46,305 nucleotides of DNA from Hyphochytrium catenoides. Lineage: Eukaryota; Sar; Hyphochytriomycetes; Hyphochytriales; Hyphochytriaceae. Each line of letters begins with the position of its first letter. Position 1 is the stretch's first letter. The DNA lies in assembly GCA_900088475.1 (NCBI GenBank), contig FLMG01000390.1, positions 5,146-51,450 of the forward strand. The letters are read 5' to 3'. Shown here piece by piece: positions 22,331 to 34,005 of the stretch. Under the pieces are notes generated by a model. It did not search any database, was not told the origin of the DNA, and worked only from the letters and a program-made list of their open reading frames with translations. The position numbers and the translations under genes were made by a program.

Positions 22331-23066
22331 ATGGTGCACGGCAAGAATATCAAGAGACGCGGTAAGGTGAAGGTCACCCGCCGCGCTCGGCCTAAAGTCA
22401 AGTTCACAGGGAGACAGTTCTCTAGCGAGCTGGTGAAGGCGCAATGGGATCAGAACAAGACATTGAGACAGAACTATGAAGCTATGGGAATAGAGCCAGA
22501 TCCCAACTCCTTGCGGTCTCTTAAGGAGTCAGACAGCAGAGGAAGGAGCCCAGAGGAGATTGAGGAACAGGAAGGAATGCTCTTTGATGTGCCAGAGAGC
22601 GATAACCTTCGGGGCTCCAGGAGAGGGCTTATAATGTCCGAGGAAGAGCAGGCTTACCTCCGACGTCTTATGGCCAAGTACGGAGAGGACTACGAGGTAC
22701 GCCAGAGGGCAGCGCAAGGGTAGCGTGAGTGTATAGGATGAGCAGAGATGAGGGGATGGTGCGGCAGGGAAGGCAGAGAATAGGGAACAACGAGCCAGAC
22801 GAGAAAGAGACAGCGCTTGAGAGAGAGGGGAAGACGTTATGATTGTTAGACAGCAGAGGCGCCGGAGCGGGAGAGACACGCAGGAGAGGCGGGAGGCAGA
22901 GGAGATTGGCGAGTCGGCCGGCCTTCTCAACGTCTCTCTTCTCTTTCTACAGGCGATGTTCCGCGACATAAAGCTCAACAGCAAGCAGTGGACGGCCGCC
23001 AAGCTCAAGAGACGCTGCGCTAGGCTTGTCCTCGTAGAGCATGAAGCAAAGAAAGAACAGAATTGA
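22331..23066 (+). CDS. NOP16: Nucleolar ribosome-biogenesis protein NOP16
   Basis: Exons 22331-22696 and 22953-23066 join in phase 0 (GACTACGAG/GTACGC to TTTCTACAG/GCGATG), giving 159 aa. The intron falls inside the family's most conserved block, and splicing restores KYGEDYEAMFRDIKLN, the family's YGDDYxxMxRDxKLN signature. The basic N terminus (KNIKRRGKVKVTRRARPKVK) and WDQNKTLRQNYEAMG are also typical. NOP16 is a nucleolar protein needed for assembly of pre-60S ribosomal subunits. The protein is somewhat shorter than the yeast one (about 230 aa). It is divergent from the membrane-protein gene, with a long GA repeat between them. The 3' flank is CT-rich, with a short TCTA repeat near 23140-23157. 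Confidence 0.94.
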
Positions 23067-23692
23067 AGGCTCTTTCTCTCCTCTCGAAAATTCTGCTTCT
23101 CTTCTACCTGTTGTCTCTCTCTCTCTCTCTCTCTTTATCAATCTATCTATCTATCTATCACCTCTTTCTTATTGGCCAAGCTGCTTCCTCTCTTAGTTCC
23201 GAGGGCCACGGAGTGATGTTCAGACCATGGACTTAGGGAATATGTCTAGTCACTATCTTTTCTTATTTTTGCCTCTTTCGTCCCTCATGCTCAAAACAGT
23301 CTGCCTCTCTTCTTCCTTCTTGTCTTGCTCTTTCTCGCTCTGTCTCTCTTCTTATTTCTCTCTCTCTCTCTCTTCCGTGGCCCGAGAAGCAGATGAGAAC
23401 CTGTGTATATTACTCTCGCCTATGCTCATTCATTAAATAATCTCCTGTCTTTTACTCCATCAAGAGAATATGCTTCTCGTGGCTTCGGCGATATAAGAAA
23501 GTAAAGGAGGGGAGGGAAACCAGGAGAGGAGGAGAAAGTGTGTGACTCTGATAAGAGAGAACGAGCCACAAGAGCAATAGCAAAGACGAAGAGAAGAGGA
23601 GCCTCACTTGAAAGGGAGGGAAGAGAGTTTGGCTACAGGGCGATGGAAAGAAGGCCGGGCCCATTCTAAGCAGCAAAGAGAGAGTCTTGAGA

Positions 23693-24986
23693 TCATCCTC
23701 GGGAAGCAAGGACGGACATTTTGTCGTTGACTTCGTGGATCTCCGAGAGCAAGTTCTTGATCTCCTTTGCAAATCTGTCAGACGAACGTTTCGAGGGAGA
23801 GAGAGAGCTCGACGGACTTTTCAAGCTGCCTTTCCCTCCCTCTTTCTCCCTTTTGGGTCGCGCTGGTCGAGGTTGGGAGAAGGTGGGACTTATCGTCTCA
23901 TTCTCCACACTGGAGCATTCCTCTGCCAGCTCTCTCTCTGCTTCACTCTCGGTAGCTCTATGGAAGGAGAAGGAAAGAAAGTGTCACGGCGAGCGGAAAG
24001 GGATGGACTAAAAGAGAGAGAATAAGAGATAAAAAGAGAACCTACGGCGAAGTCTGGGAGGAACATGGAAAGAGAGAGAAATAGAAGAGAGACGATAACC
24101 TCAGCGTCTCCCTTATTGCCTCTCTAAAGTTGGTACTTTTGGCTCCGTTGGGATAGAAGAGTGGTCTCTCTCCTGGACTGAGCGGCGTGGGGCGAGATAG
24201 ACCCAGAGGCGCAAGGTCTGGGACCTGGATGGGCTCTACTAAGAGAGACTGGTGGGGGCTCGAGGCGTCAATCCCTAGTGGTAGATACGGAGGTGAGAGC
24301 AAGGAAATGGGACCAGTGACAGACAGAGAGAGGAAAGAGAATTCTGACAACGGAAAAAAAAAGCGAAGAGATAAGACGGCAACCTAGAGGAATTCGAGAA
24401 GAGAGAAGACAGAGTGGAAGAGAGCAATCAACAAAGACTGAAGAGCGGAAGCAGGAGAAAGGACTAGGACATTGTTATGACACTTTTGTCTGGCATAAAG
24501 TGACATGCGGACTTAAAAAATTGACAGATGGAGAGAGAAAGAGCGAGAGAGAGGAGAGAGAGACAGAGACAAAAAGAGAGAGAGACACAGAGATAGAGAA
24601 AGAGAATGAGAGAGGGGGCGAAGACGGGGCAAGAAATTGCCCAGGTACAGATAGAGAGATGTCCTAAGAGAGAAGAGCGAGGCGGCGATAGAGACAGCAA
24701 GGAGCGCGTTTAGAAAAGGGATTTAAGGAAGAGACGCCTACAAAGGAAAGCCGATGCTGCAAGGAACAAGGCAAGAGGCATTGCCAGGAAAGATTATGAG
24801 GAGGAGATGAGGGAGAAGGAGAGGAGAAGTGAGGGATAGCAGAGAAGAGAGGACTCTACCTCGAAGAACCTGTGGGAACTGGGAGCTGCTGATGGTGATG
24901 ACGTCAAGATAAGGAGCTCCAGAGTGTTTTGAGGTTCCAGTTCTGGGACTCTGCTCCGCCCGACGAGAGCAGCTGGAGGCGTCCAT
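23693..24986 (-). CDS. Unrecognised Ser/Pro-rich protein with C-terminal coiled coil
   Basis: Model: exons 24986-24860, 24274-24100 (acceptor ACCACTAG; an earlier one at 24343 is also in frame) and 23957-23693, joined in phases 1 and 2, giving about 188 aa. Residues 1-100 are Ser/Pro-rich, with clusters such as LSRPTPLSPGERPLFYP. An acidic helix rich in Glu and Ala (TESEAERELAEEC) follows. The C terminus, DRFAKEIKNLLSEIHEVNDK, has heptad-like hydrophobic spacing and is probably a short coiled coil. The true start may lie upstream: 25.0-26.06 kb is GA-rich on the plus strand, as expected for introns or UTR of a minus-strand gene. I know no family. It is tail-to-tail with NOP16. Confidence 0.4.
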
Positions 24987-25951
24987 CTCTCCCTCAGGAC
25001 AGAGTTGAGAGAGAGAGAAAGAGACAGGGACAGAACGAAAGAGAGAGAGAGAGAGGGGGAGGGAGAAAGACAAGGAGGAAGAGCGACCTATTGGGGGCAC
25101 AGAGAGCTCCGAGAGCGTAGAGACGGTGAATTAGGGTAAGAGATGAATCATAGATTAGGAGTGGCTGAAAGGAGCATGGAGACAGGAGGAAGAGACAGAG
25201 CTAACGAAGAGAGAGATCGACGCTAAGGTGCTAGCTATTCAGAGAAGAAACTGCGCTCAGTGTCTCAATGATCGCATCTCCAGAAGCTTTGGACTCAGCT
25301 CTAATATCTCCTCGCTCTCCCTCTCTCTTTTCTCTCTCTTCTGTCTCTCTCCCGCTCTCGTTTCTCGTTTTCTCTTGGTCTGCTGCTCTTGCAGCTTGCG
25401 AAGAGGAGAGCAGAAGGACGGAAGAGGTTAACTGTGCAGCAAGATGTTACCTGGAAAGAGGAACGCACCTTGAGGAGGGACTGGCACAGAGAAGGGAATG
25501 GAAGGAGAGAGTAAAGAGGATGGAGGACCAAGAAGAGTTGGTCAGAAGAAAGACAAAGAGTGAGTGAGATGGAGAAGGGAAGGAAGTCGAGAAACAGAGC
25601 AGGAGAGAGATAGTGAGGCACCCGAAGATGGAAGCGCAGCGGATAATCGACGAAGGAGACCAAGAAGAGAGAAACTAGCCTTTTCTGACCTTGAGGGACA
25701 AGATAGCAGAAAGGGGAGAGATAGAGGCGGTAGGAGGATTGGAGGCGAGGAGGAAAAGGCGAGAGAGAAAGGAGAGAGGAGAGAGGAGAGAGAGGACAAA
25801 AGAGAAAGAGGAATTCCGAGACAATAAGAACCCGGCAAGATGTTGTATATCAGGAATAGAGTGGAGACGCGGAAGAGATGGGAGAAGAAAAGACAGAGGA
25901 GGGAAGAGAGAGTAAAGTGTGAGGAGGTAGGGAGACAGAGACAGAATTGGG

Positions 25952-25982
<31 letters not shown>

Positions 25983-26829
25983 GCAGAGATGTTGAGCTCC
26001 AACTGCCTGCGCTTCTCTGTCTGACAGCCTGTGAGGGACAACCCCAGGCCAAGACATCACCAAGTCACAAAGGAGTTACAAAACGCTGACAGTGAAGCGA
26101 GGGAAGTGACTTTTTATACCTCAACTTCCGGTGCTTTTCTTCCTCAATTACACCAATTAAAGAGGGCAAAGGGTCGATAACGGGCTTACACATACAGGCT
26201 GCTTTGGTTTAGCCGTTAACGTCAAATGACTCTATCCTGTCTTTTGTGTTGCTGGTCTGTCATCTCTCTTCTTGATCCTCTCTCCTTCTCTCCGCTCAGT
26301 GCCTCTCTCCCTTGCAGGTGCCCTGCCTCCTCCTTTGTCGTCTCCTTCTCTCTCTTCTCTCTCTCTTTCATAGCTCAAGCCTGCGCCTCTCTCTCCCAGC
26401 ATCTGCTGGGGAGGATGAGTCACGGTTCTAGTTCCTTTGTCTCTGTCCCTCTTCTCTAGCTTGAAGGTGGTGAGGCTCAAAGGTGCCAGCAAGAAGACCT
26501 GCGCAGAGAAAGAGAGACAGAGACAGAGACAGACTTGAAAAAGAGAGAGGGGCAAGGGAGCTAGCCACATACGGAAGCGATAGGTGGAAGAAGAGGCGGT
26601 GTATCCCAGACCAAAAGGAAGAAAGGCCGGGCAGCTGCCATCTCTGTCGGACAGGGGAGCGGTTCAGCTGCCATTTGAGATCTGTTTTTCTCTTCGCTTA
26701 GATTGCCGTCCAGGAGGAGGAAGATCATGCTGCACTCTTAACGCTTCTCGTACGCTCTTCAGAACCTTTATCTTCTCTCTCCCTCTCTCTTTTCTCTCTC
26801 TTTCTCGCTCTATTTTTTTCTCTCTCTTA
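24987..26829. other. Low-complexity intergenic / 5' region
   Basis: This lies between the unrecognised minus gene and the calcyphosine-like plus gene. It contains long GA-rich stretches on the plus strand (25.0-25.1 and 25.5-26.0 kb) and CT-rich stretches at 25.3-25.4 and 26.2-26.45 kb. Open frames are simple translations of these tracts. A possible noncoding or short exon of the plus gene lies around 26702-26748 (ends CTTCTC/GTACGC). I found no supported gene. Confidence 0.45.
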
Positions 26830-29800
26830 ATGGCTTGTTCTAGCACGATGCCTAGAGCTAAGGGACAAGGGGATGGAGGTGTCAGAAGCCTTGCAGCGTG
26901 GAGGCAGGAGGAAGAGGGCCAGACATCCTCCGTGGACGTACAGGCACTTTTGGGAAGAGTGAGAGGACAGCTGGCGCTGATCGGCCCAGGGTGAGCGAGA
27001 TTCTACATCAAACCCTTCTCTCTCTCTCGCTCTCGCTCTCTTCTTTCTTCTTCTCTCTCTCGCGCGCGCTGTCTATGTTTTGCTGTGTACTCTTTCCTTT
27101 CCGTTTGGCGCGCACATCGGTAGCTTCCTAGTTGCTTTATTTGCTCGCCGCCTTCTTACCTTTTCACTTCTCTCTCTCTCTCCTTCATTTCACAACTGAC
27201 TTTCTTGATCGTTCATTACATTTCTCCCCTCTCGTCTCTCTCTCTCTTTAAAGGGTGCTCCGGTCTCTCTCTCTTGGGCTTGAGTCCTCGCCCAACCTTT
27301 CCTTGGAGCCGCTCCTGGAACTTCTCCACCGGCACAAGCTTCCTCTGAGCAGACAGGTAACCGGCAGCAAGCGGGTCAGAGGGTCAAAGATGAGAGGAGA
27401 GAGAAGGGACTCACGAAGATTTGGAGAGAAGGGGGCTAAAAAAGAAAAAGGAGTAGAGACTTCACGGTCAGCGCAGAAAGAGGAGGCGGGAAGTCTACGT
27501 TGACAGAGAGACTGAGGGCGAGCACTGGATCTTTGACAGCTGGATAGGAAAGATCTTACTAGATCATTCTCTAGCTCTTGTTCTTCGTCTCTCCCTCTCT
27601 CTCATGTCAAGAAATCATTGCTCTTTCCTCGTGTGCTAATTCATCATTTTCTGTCTGCCTCTTCTTGGTAGGAGCTGAAAGCTCTTCTCCTATCGCGACC
27701 TGACCATAAGCAGCGTCCAGCGGGTCTTCTCATCCTGGATATTCTTCGGGTAAGCGCGTGAGATGGGGAAGAGCGGGGGAAGAGAGAGAGAAGAGAGAGA
27801 GCGAAGAGAGAGACAGAGAGAGAGAGAGAGAGAGGAAAGCACACGCAGCGCCGCATACTAGGAGTAGGAGCCATAGAGAACAGAAGTGCTCGTAAAGGAT
27901 AGAGAAGACAGAGATCTCCTTAGTAATCGGATGTGACTGGGCTGAATCTAGTCTCAGCCTACTTCCAGTCCTTTCTGACTCTACTGATTCTCTCTCTATC
28001 TTTTTATCTCTTGTTATCTCCCCACTTCCGGGCTCTCTCGCGTCCTCTGTCTTTCCTACTGGCACCGTCTAGCCCAAGCTAGCAGGAGAGCGTCTGGAAT
28101 GTGTGCACAAGGCCTTCCACTTTTTGGATAGAGAAAAGAGAGGGAAAGTGAGTCTCTCGAGGGTCCTCGAGCGTATTGACGGCGAGAGGCATCCAGACGT
28201 CATGTCCAGGAGAAAGACGAGAGAGCAAGTGATGGCAGAGATCAGAGCCTGCTATGGAAGGTCAGACGGGGGAGAAGGAGAGAAAAGATTGGGGAACGAC
28301 GAGGTAGAGATAAAAGGCTGGGAGAACTCTCTCTCTCTCTTGAGTGCGTGTGTGCCAAACGAAGAGTATTTTAAGCTTATCATTGAGGGCATTTGGTCCA
28401 GAAGGGAAGATCAGAGAGAGAGAGGGAGCAAAGGCGTGCATGCTCCCCCTCGACCTTTCTCGCTCTACGGTCAAAGGGAGACAAGCAGTGTGAAGGTTCC
28501 ATCTAGTGTGCTCTTTCTCGTGGGAAACCTAAGGAAAGAAGTAGGAAAAAGTGGCATTCGGGGCTTCTTGGGCCTGAGGAAAAGCTTCGAACGCTTCCAG
28601 GGCAGCGATAAGAGAGGATTGAGCCTGACCGACTTGAGAATAATGTTGAAGGAGAACGGCCTCTCCCTCTCTGACTCCGAGTTGCGCCTCCTCTGGAGTG
28701 CCCTAGAAGAGGCAGAGAGAGGCCAAGTCATGAGCGAGACAGTTCTGGGGCTCTTTCTCCTCCCTCTGAGCAGGAGAAGACAGCTACTGGTGCGGCAGGC
28801 CTACCTGCGCTTAAGCAAAGAGAGTAAGGATAGACGAGTTCTTCCGCAGGGAATTCTCTCTTTCTTCAATTACGCGCGCCACCCACTCGTCTTATCAGGA
28901 CAAGTGAACCCTCAGGCCCTTCTGCAGGAGTTTCTGGCAACATTTGAGGTGCCTGACGAGAGAGAAGGCGAGATCGACAGAGAGAGATGGGAAGGGTACT
29001 TCACGGCTCTCAGTAATACCATCCCATCAGATGAACTCTTCGAGCTGATAATGCACAACGTCTGGGGAGTCCGGGGAGATGAAGAGGAGGAGCTCTTCTT
29101 TCCTGTTACTCCCGTCACGAACGAAGAGGAAGGGAGAGGAAGAGAAGGGAAAGAGACTCTAGCCGTAGCCCCACTCCCAGCAGCTACAAGGGTGGCCCAT
29201 CCGCCGCAGGAAGTGGGATGGTCGGAAGCGGAATCCATTGCCGTAAAAAGAGACAATGACAATGGTCCCTCCACTTTCTCAGGAAGTTCCGGCGAGAGAG
29301 AGATGCCAGCAAGAACCTTAACTCCCCTATCTCCTGACCAAGGACTCATTCACTCTAGGAACTCGGTTATCAAAAAGGGGAATCCGCTTTCTTCCGCCTC
29401 GATAGACCCTATAGTATGCGCAGAGGCAGACAGGATCCGCAGGCAGCTTGCCTCTCGGTCCATCCATGGCATCTGCAGACTCTACAAGGAGCTGAAGAAG
29501 AATGCGGAAGTCGGCCAGAAGATAAGTGAGAGGCGGGATGGCAGGGAGAGAGAGGAACGACGCTATCTCTCTTTTGGAGGATGGAAGAGGGCCCTGCGCG
29601 CTTGTGAGCTGCAGGTGCCGGACAGCAGCGCCCGAATCTCATTTGACGCCTTGGATCTTGCAGGCTCAGGAAGCGTTAGCTGCGAGGATCTCCTTCGTCT
29701 TCTTAGGGGTGAGGCCGCGTACAAAGAGAGCCGGAGAAGCCTCATCCTCTCACATTTTGATCGCATGGATGTTGGCAAGAGGGGCTCACTTGATCCACGT

Positions 29801-31549
29801 GCACTTCTGGAAGGATACCATCCTGCCAATCATCCCGAGGTGGTGAGAGGGTCTCTCTCTGCAGCTGCATTGCACCAGGAGTTCCTCGAGATGTTTGAGA
29901 TCTCTGACGAGAAAGAGGGAATAGTCTCTCGAATGGACTGGCTAACTTACCATCTGAATGTGAGCGCCGCGGTGGACTCTGATCAATACTTCCAGGCCCT
30001 TTTAGAAGGCACCTGGGGGCCCTCGGGTTCGGCGAGAGGCGCAGCTGAGAAAGAAGATATTAAAGTTCTCAGGCGTCTCGTTCCATACACTGAACTTCTT
30101 CCCGCTGGATCTCAAACAGCAGCCGTCAGGGGACTGTCTGAGTCTTCTGCCGATCGTCAGAGCCGCCTCCTCGTTTATTCTTCTGGCCAAGGAGCAAGCG
30201 CCTGTTTGCATGGAGATACGTCTGTGACAACTCCCTCGGAGTCCATTCTTCTCTCCCCGAGGAGAGCAGGAAAATCGTCTCGTATGCGAGGAGTTCCTCC
30301 TGGTGTTCAGGTGATCATCTCTTTTCTATATAGAAATATCCGTTCAAGGGGTTTGCGCGCTTTCATCCTCCTGCTGAGGCAGAGCCGAAAGCAGCCTATT
30401 GTTACTACCTTAGAGCTCCGCCGGCTGCTGGCCGAAGCTGGAGCCACGTTGCCTGATCAAGATCTGCGAGCCCTAGCCGCTCACTTTGAGGACTGCGGAG
30501 CTGGTGGCGTTGACATGGGGGAGCTTCTTGAGGCCCTTCGACCTCCTTTGAAGGCGCAGCGCCTGCAGCTAGTTGAAGAAGCCTACCGGGGTCTCTGTTC
30601 AGTCGCAAGCGTACCCGTACGGCCATCAACAGGGCAGGCAAAGCATACAGCTGCACCTCTATCGGCCGACAGCTCCTCTTGTCGCAGTCCCGGATCCGCA
30701 ATCCCCTTAGTTACAGCAGAGAACATCCTTAGAGCATTTAATCCAAGTGGACACCCAGACGTGACTCTCAGAGGAGTAGCAGCAGAGAACGTGCTAGAGG
30801 AGTTCCTAGAGACTTTTGAGGTCGGAGCAGACCCTGCTGGTCGCATCCCCTTCGTTCTCTGGGAAGACTACTTCCGGTCCGTGAGCTTTATCCTTGAGAA
30901 TGAGGAGGAGTTCCAGAGACTAATGAGAGAGAGCTGGCATGTACAGCTTGCGCCAGAGATTGCCCAGTCTAGCTCTCCTTCTCCCTTCAGCACCGCCTCG
31001 CCTCCTCCCGCAGGTAGCCCTCGCAAGAAGCGGTCGGGTGTTGAGCATGACAGCCGTAAAGGAGGCGTCACTACCGCATGGCGAGAGTCCTTCAGTTCTC
31101 AAATTTCACTCGGCGTAGTGCCGGGCTACTATTCGAGCGAATCAGCTCCTGACCAGGCCACTCCAGGCGCAAACCGTGGCTCAGGTGCGAGTGACGATAG
31201 AACGGGGAAACGGACAGGCAGGCGGCCGAAGGCTAACGCAGGGATCCCAGATCAATTCCAAAGCAGCCTTAAGGGGCAAATCTTCGAGGAAGCGAGAAAA
31301 AGAGATCAACAAGAGGAAACAAGGCCACCACCATTGACACAGGGAAAACTTGTCCGCAGCCTCGCTGAGGTGACCTTGGGCTCTCTAAAGGAACAGGAGC
31401 TCCTCTCACCCACCTCTGCCTCTTGTCCAGCTTATGCAACCGGCTTTGCGTTTGTCAGTCCAATCTCCCCATCATGCTCCGAAACCGTGGGCTCAGTACC
31501 CGTCAGAAGAATCTCAGACACATTCCGAAGCTCTCTTACTCTGGGTTGA
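26830..31549 (+). CDS. Four-module calcyphosine-like EF-hand protein
   Basis: Exons 26830-26990, 27254-27356, 27672-27749 and 28073-31549, joined in phases 2, 0 and 0, give about 1272 aa. The start may instead be the ATG at 26848, because a pyrimidine tract and TTCTAG just before it look like an acceptor. Four calcyphosine-type modules end near residues 250, 445, 760 and 1070. Each has a paired EF-hand-like helical half, then HPxV, an EFLxxFEV-type helix with acidic DE, a WxxYF-like strand-helix, and a final EF/YFxxLxxxxW. Module 4 is closest to CAPS (LEALRPPLKAQRLQLV). EF loops are degenerate: DLAGSGSVSCED and DREKRGKVSLSR lack several acidic ligands, so Ca2+ binding is doubtful. Residues 1072-1272 are Ser/Pro-rich and disordered. 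Calcyphosine relatives are often ciliary, which suggests, but does not show, an axonemal role. Confidence 0.83.
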
Positions 31550-31714
31550 GGCAGCAACCGAAGGCTTGACCCAACCTGTGAGATATGCAGCTTTCGTCCT
31601 CTTGTAAGGCTATCTTTCCCGGTCTTATTCTCCTAATGTGTTGCTTGTACCTCTCTCTCCCTCTCTTCTCCCAGCTAGCCGTGATAATAACCGAATTTCA
31701 AGCCTTAGTTAGTC

Positions 31715-33234
31715 CTACCAGCCCTCCCTTCGGGCCTTCTCTGCAGCTTGCGAGAAGAGTCTTCTTTGCTCTTTTTCGAGCTCCTCCATTTCGTCCGCGG
31801 ATGGCTTCTTCCTCTTTCTCCCCTGGCGACCTCCAGCTGCGGGTCGATTCCCTTGTAAAACTGCAGACTCACTCTCTTCACTCTGCGATGAGAGGGATAA
31901 AGAGGGAGACAAGGGAGGAGAGAGGAAAGAGAAAGAGAGAGAGTGAGAAAAAAGAGAAAAGGGGGGGGCGCGGTGAGAGAGGAACGAGAGACCAGGGAGC
32001 GACGGACAAAGAGGGAGGAAAACGAGAGGGAAAAGCAAGAGAGACAGAGAGAGACAGCAAGCGTAAGAGAGAGAAGAGAGAGAGAGAGAGGAGTGACAAG
32101 AGAATAGCGGGAGAGACAGAGACAGAGAGTCTCGGCGTAAGAGAGAGAGAGAGGGATAGGGACCGAGAAAGACAGAGAAAGAGAGAGAGAGTTTCTTGTC
32201 CTCGATGTCTTTTCCTCTTCCCTTCTTAGTCGCAGACCCCATAGCATTGCCCAGCAGCTACTATTTCTTCGCTTCGTCTCACTTTCCACTTTCGTTCTCT
32301 CAGTTACATCTTCGTCCTCCTCTTCTCTCCTCTTGACTAAACAATCTCTTTCGCCTCACTCGGGCTTCCATCAAGGGCAACGCCTGGCATGTCTTACCTC
32401 TAGCTTCTCCCTAATATCTGCAAATCCTGCCTCCTGGGTACCGCAAGGGAGCACAAGTAAGCGTTAAACGACAGAGAAGAACCCTCCGGGGTTTCCTACG
32501 TGCACCCCCTCAGTGCTGGTGCCTCTACGGGTTCAGCTGATGGTCTTTATCTCTCCCTTCTCCCTCCAGCCAGCCAGTTTAAGTCCATAGAGCTCTATAC
32601 TTCCCCTTGTCATACCTCTAACCCCTGCAGCAACTGTGTCTTCTGCATAACTTGCCCCTTCCCATCCTCTGCCAGCCGCTGTGCCCGCGAGGCAACGGAG
32701 GAGACGAAACCTGAGGCGATAGTTAATCATACCGGCACTACATTGAGTGGATGATAAAGGCTGGAGATCCGAGGAACAGGCGAAGAGCAGAAGACTGTGC
32801 GCTCTTCTAGGCAACAAAAGGCAACACAGTCCTTCATAGGCCTCGGGCCAGACTTGGAGAAAGCTAGAAAGAAGGTGAGAGACAGAGAGAGAGAGAGGCA
32901 GGGCTTGACATGGAATGTAGCGCACGATAGTGCGTGAGATGGAACCCGCGAGAGGATGTGAAGGTGTTGCTCGTGGGAATTGAGAGGCAGAACTGACCTT
33001 TCGCAGCCGCGTCCAAGACTGCGACGACGCTGCTTGTGTCCACCCAGAGGCCGTCCTCCTCTTTCGGACCGTGCTCCTGAATAAGCCTAGCCAGAGCAGC
33101 TGAGATTGCAGAAAGCGTTAGATCTCAGTTCCTTACCTCTGTGCGCTCCTTCACACTCTCTCTCTTCTCGAGGTCTACCTCTGCTGACTGTCCATACCTT
33201 TCGATAGGCTCGGTCCTTTCCTCTCTCCTGGCAT
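31715..33234 (-). CDS. Histone-fold protein, POLE3/DPB4-like
   Basis: Exons 33234-33198, 33099-32998, 32710-32616, 32433-32398 (36 nt) and 31882-31715, joined in phases 1, 1, 0 and 0, give 145 aa; human POLE3 is 147. The fold reads as follows: helix 1 at SLSKAALARLIQEHGP; helix 2 centred on VVAVLDAAAKGFVSSVASRA, with the small-residue pattern of POLE3's AASVFVLYATSCA; a loop with GQVMQKTQLLQGLEEAGF, as in LNASDVLSAMEEMEF; then IREKLE. The C-terminal 50 residues are charged, with KRKKPSADEMEELEKEQ. POLE3/DPB4 pairs with POLE4/DPB3 in DNA polymerase epsilon and in CHRAC-type remodellers. Other histone-fold relatives (NC2/NF-Y type) are not excluded. It is divergent from CPT2, and its 3' end lies 165 bp from that of the calcyphosine-like gene. 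Confidence 0.72.
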
Positions 33235-33761
33235 TGCCCCTGTTGGCGGCCAATGGAGCTGTTTGAGCCCTTTCGCAGAATAAACTCTCTGTTGTGGGAG
33301 CAGAGAAAGAAGAGATGGAGGAGAAATACCGCCTGCAATAGCAAGACCCCTGCCGGGGAGCCGAGCAGGAGGGGAGAGAGCTCGTTATGGCGCTTAAGGA
33401 GAGACACAGGGCCGATGCATCGGCCTCTCTCAGAGTCAGAAAATAGATGAGAGCGGCAAACCCTTGAGAGTCTGGACTCTGGACACTGCCCTTCATAGCC
33501 CAGGCCGAGCAGAGATTGAGAAAGACGGACAGAGAGATGGAGAAAGACAGCGAGAGCACGGAAGAATCTTAGGAAGAGAGCGAGATAGTGAACAGGAGAG
33601 CGCTGGAGGAGACAGAGCGAGGGGAGAGCTGCGAAAAAACAGCACGAGAGAGAGAGAAGCAGCGCTGGATATGCCTGGCCGTTAGCCGCTCTATTCTCGG
33701 GGTTTCTGTTCTTGAATCTTGAAGTGTGTGCCTCCTGCTCTCAGGGGAAGGGAAGTCAGCA

Positions 33762-33762
33762 G

Positions 33763-33797
<35 letters not shown>

Positions 33798-33812
33798 AGG
33801 GAGAGGGAGAAG
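33762..33812. repeat. GA / GGGAGA microsatellite in a divergent promoter
   Basis: A GA run followed by repeated GGGAGA units on the plus strand, in the 771-bp space between the start codons of the histone-fold gene (33234, minus) and CPT2 (34006, plus). It is placed like the (GA)37 tract upstream of NOP16. Confidence 0.8.
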
Positions 33813-34005
33813 AGAGAGAGGAGGAGGGAGAGAAGGGACACGAGAGCCACGGAGAGAGCTCATAGCTTCCTTCATACAAAGCTGACAGCGCAAGATATCC
33901 ACAGTCCGGTCAGTCTTCATCTTTCTCTTCAGGAAGGACAAGTCAGCTTCGGAACCGTCGTCGTGCAGGCATTTTTGGAGCTTCAGAGGCCTTATCAGCA
34001 GCAGG

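Noticed and set aside
25398-25567. Plus-strand frame after TTGCAG that looks like an acidic/basic helical exon
   Set aside because: A fair acceptor precedes it, but no upstream exon with a donor in phase could be found, and the sequence is mostly GA-rich.
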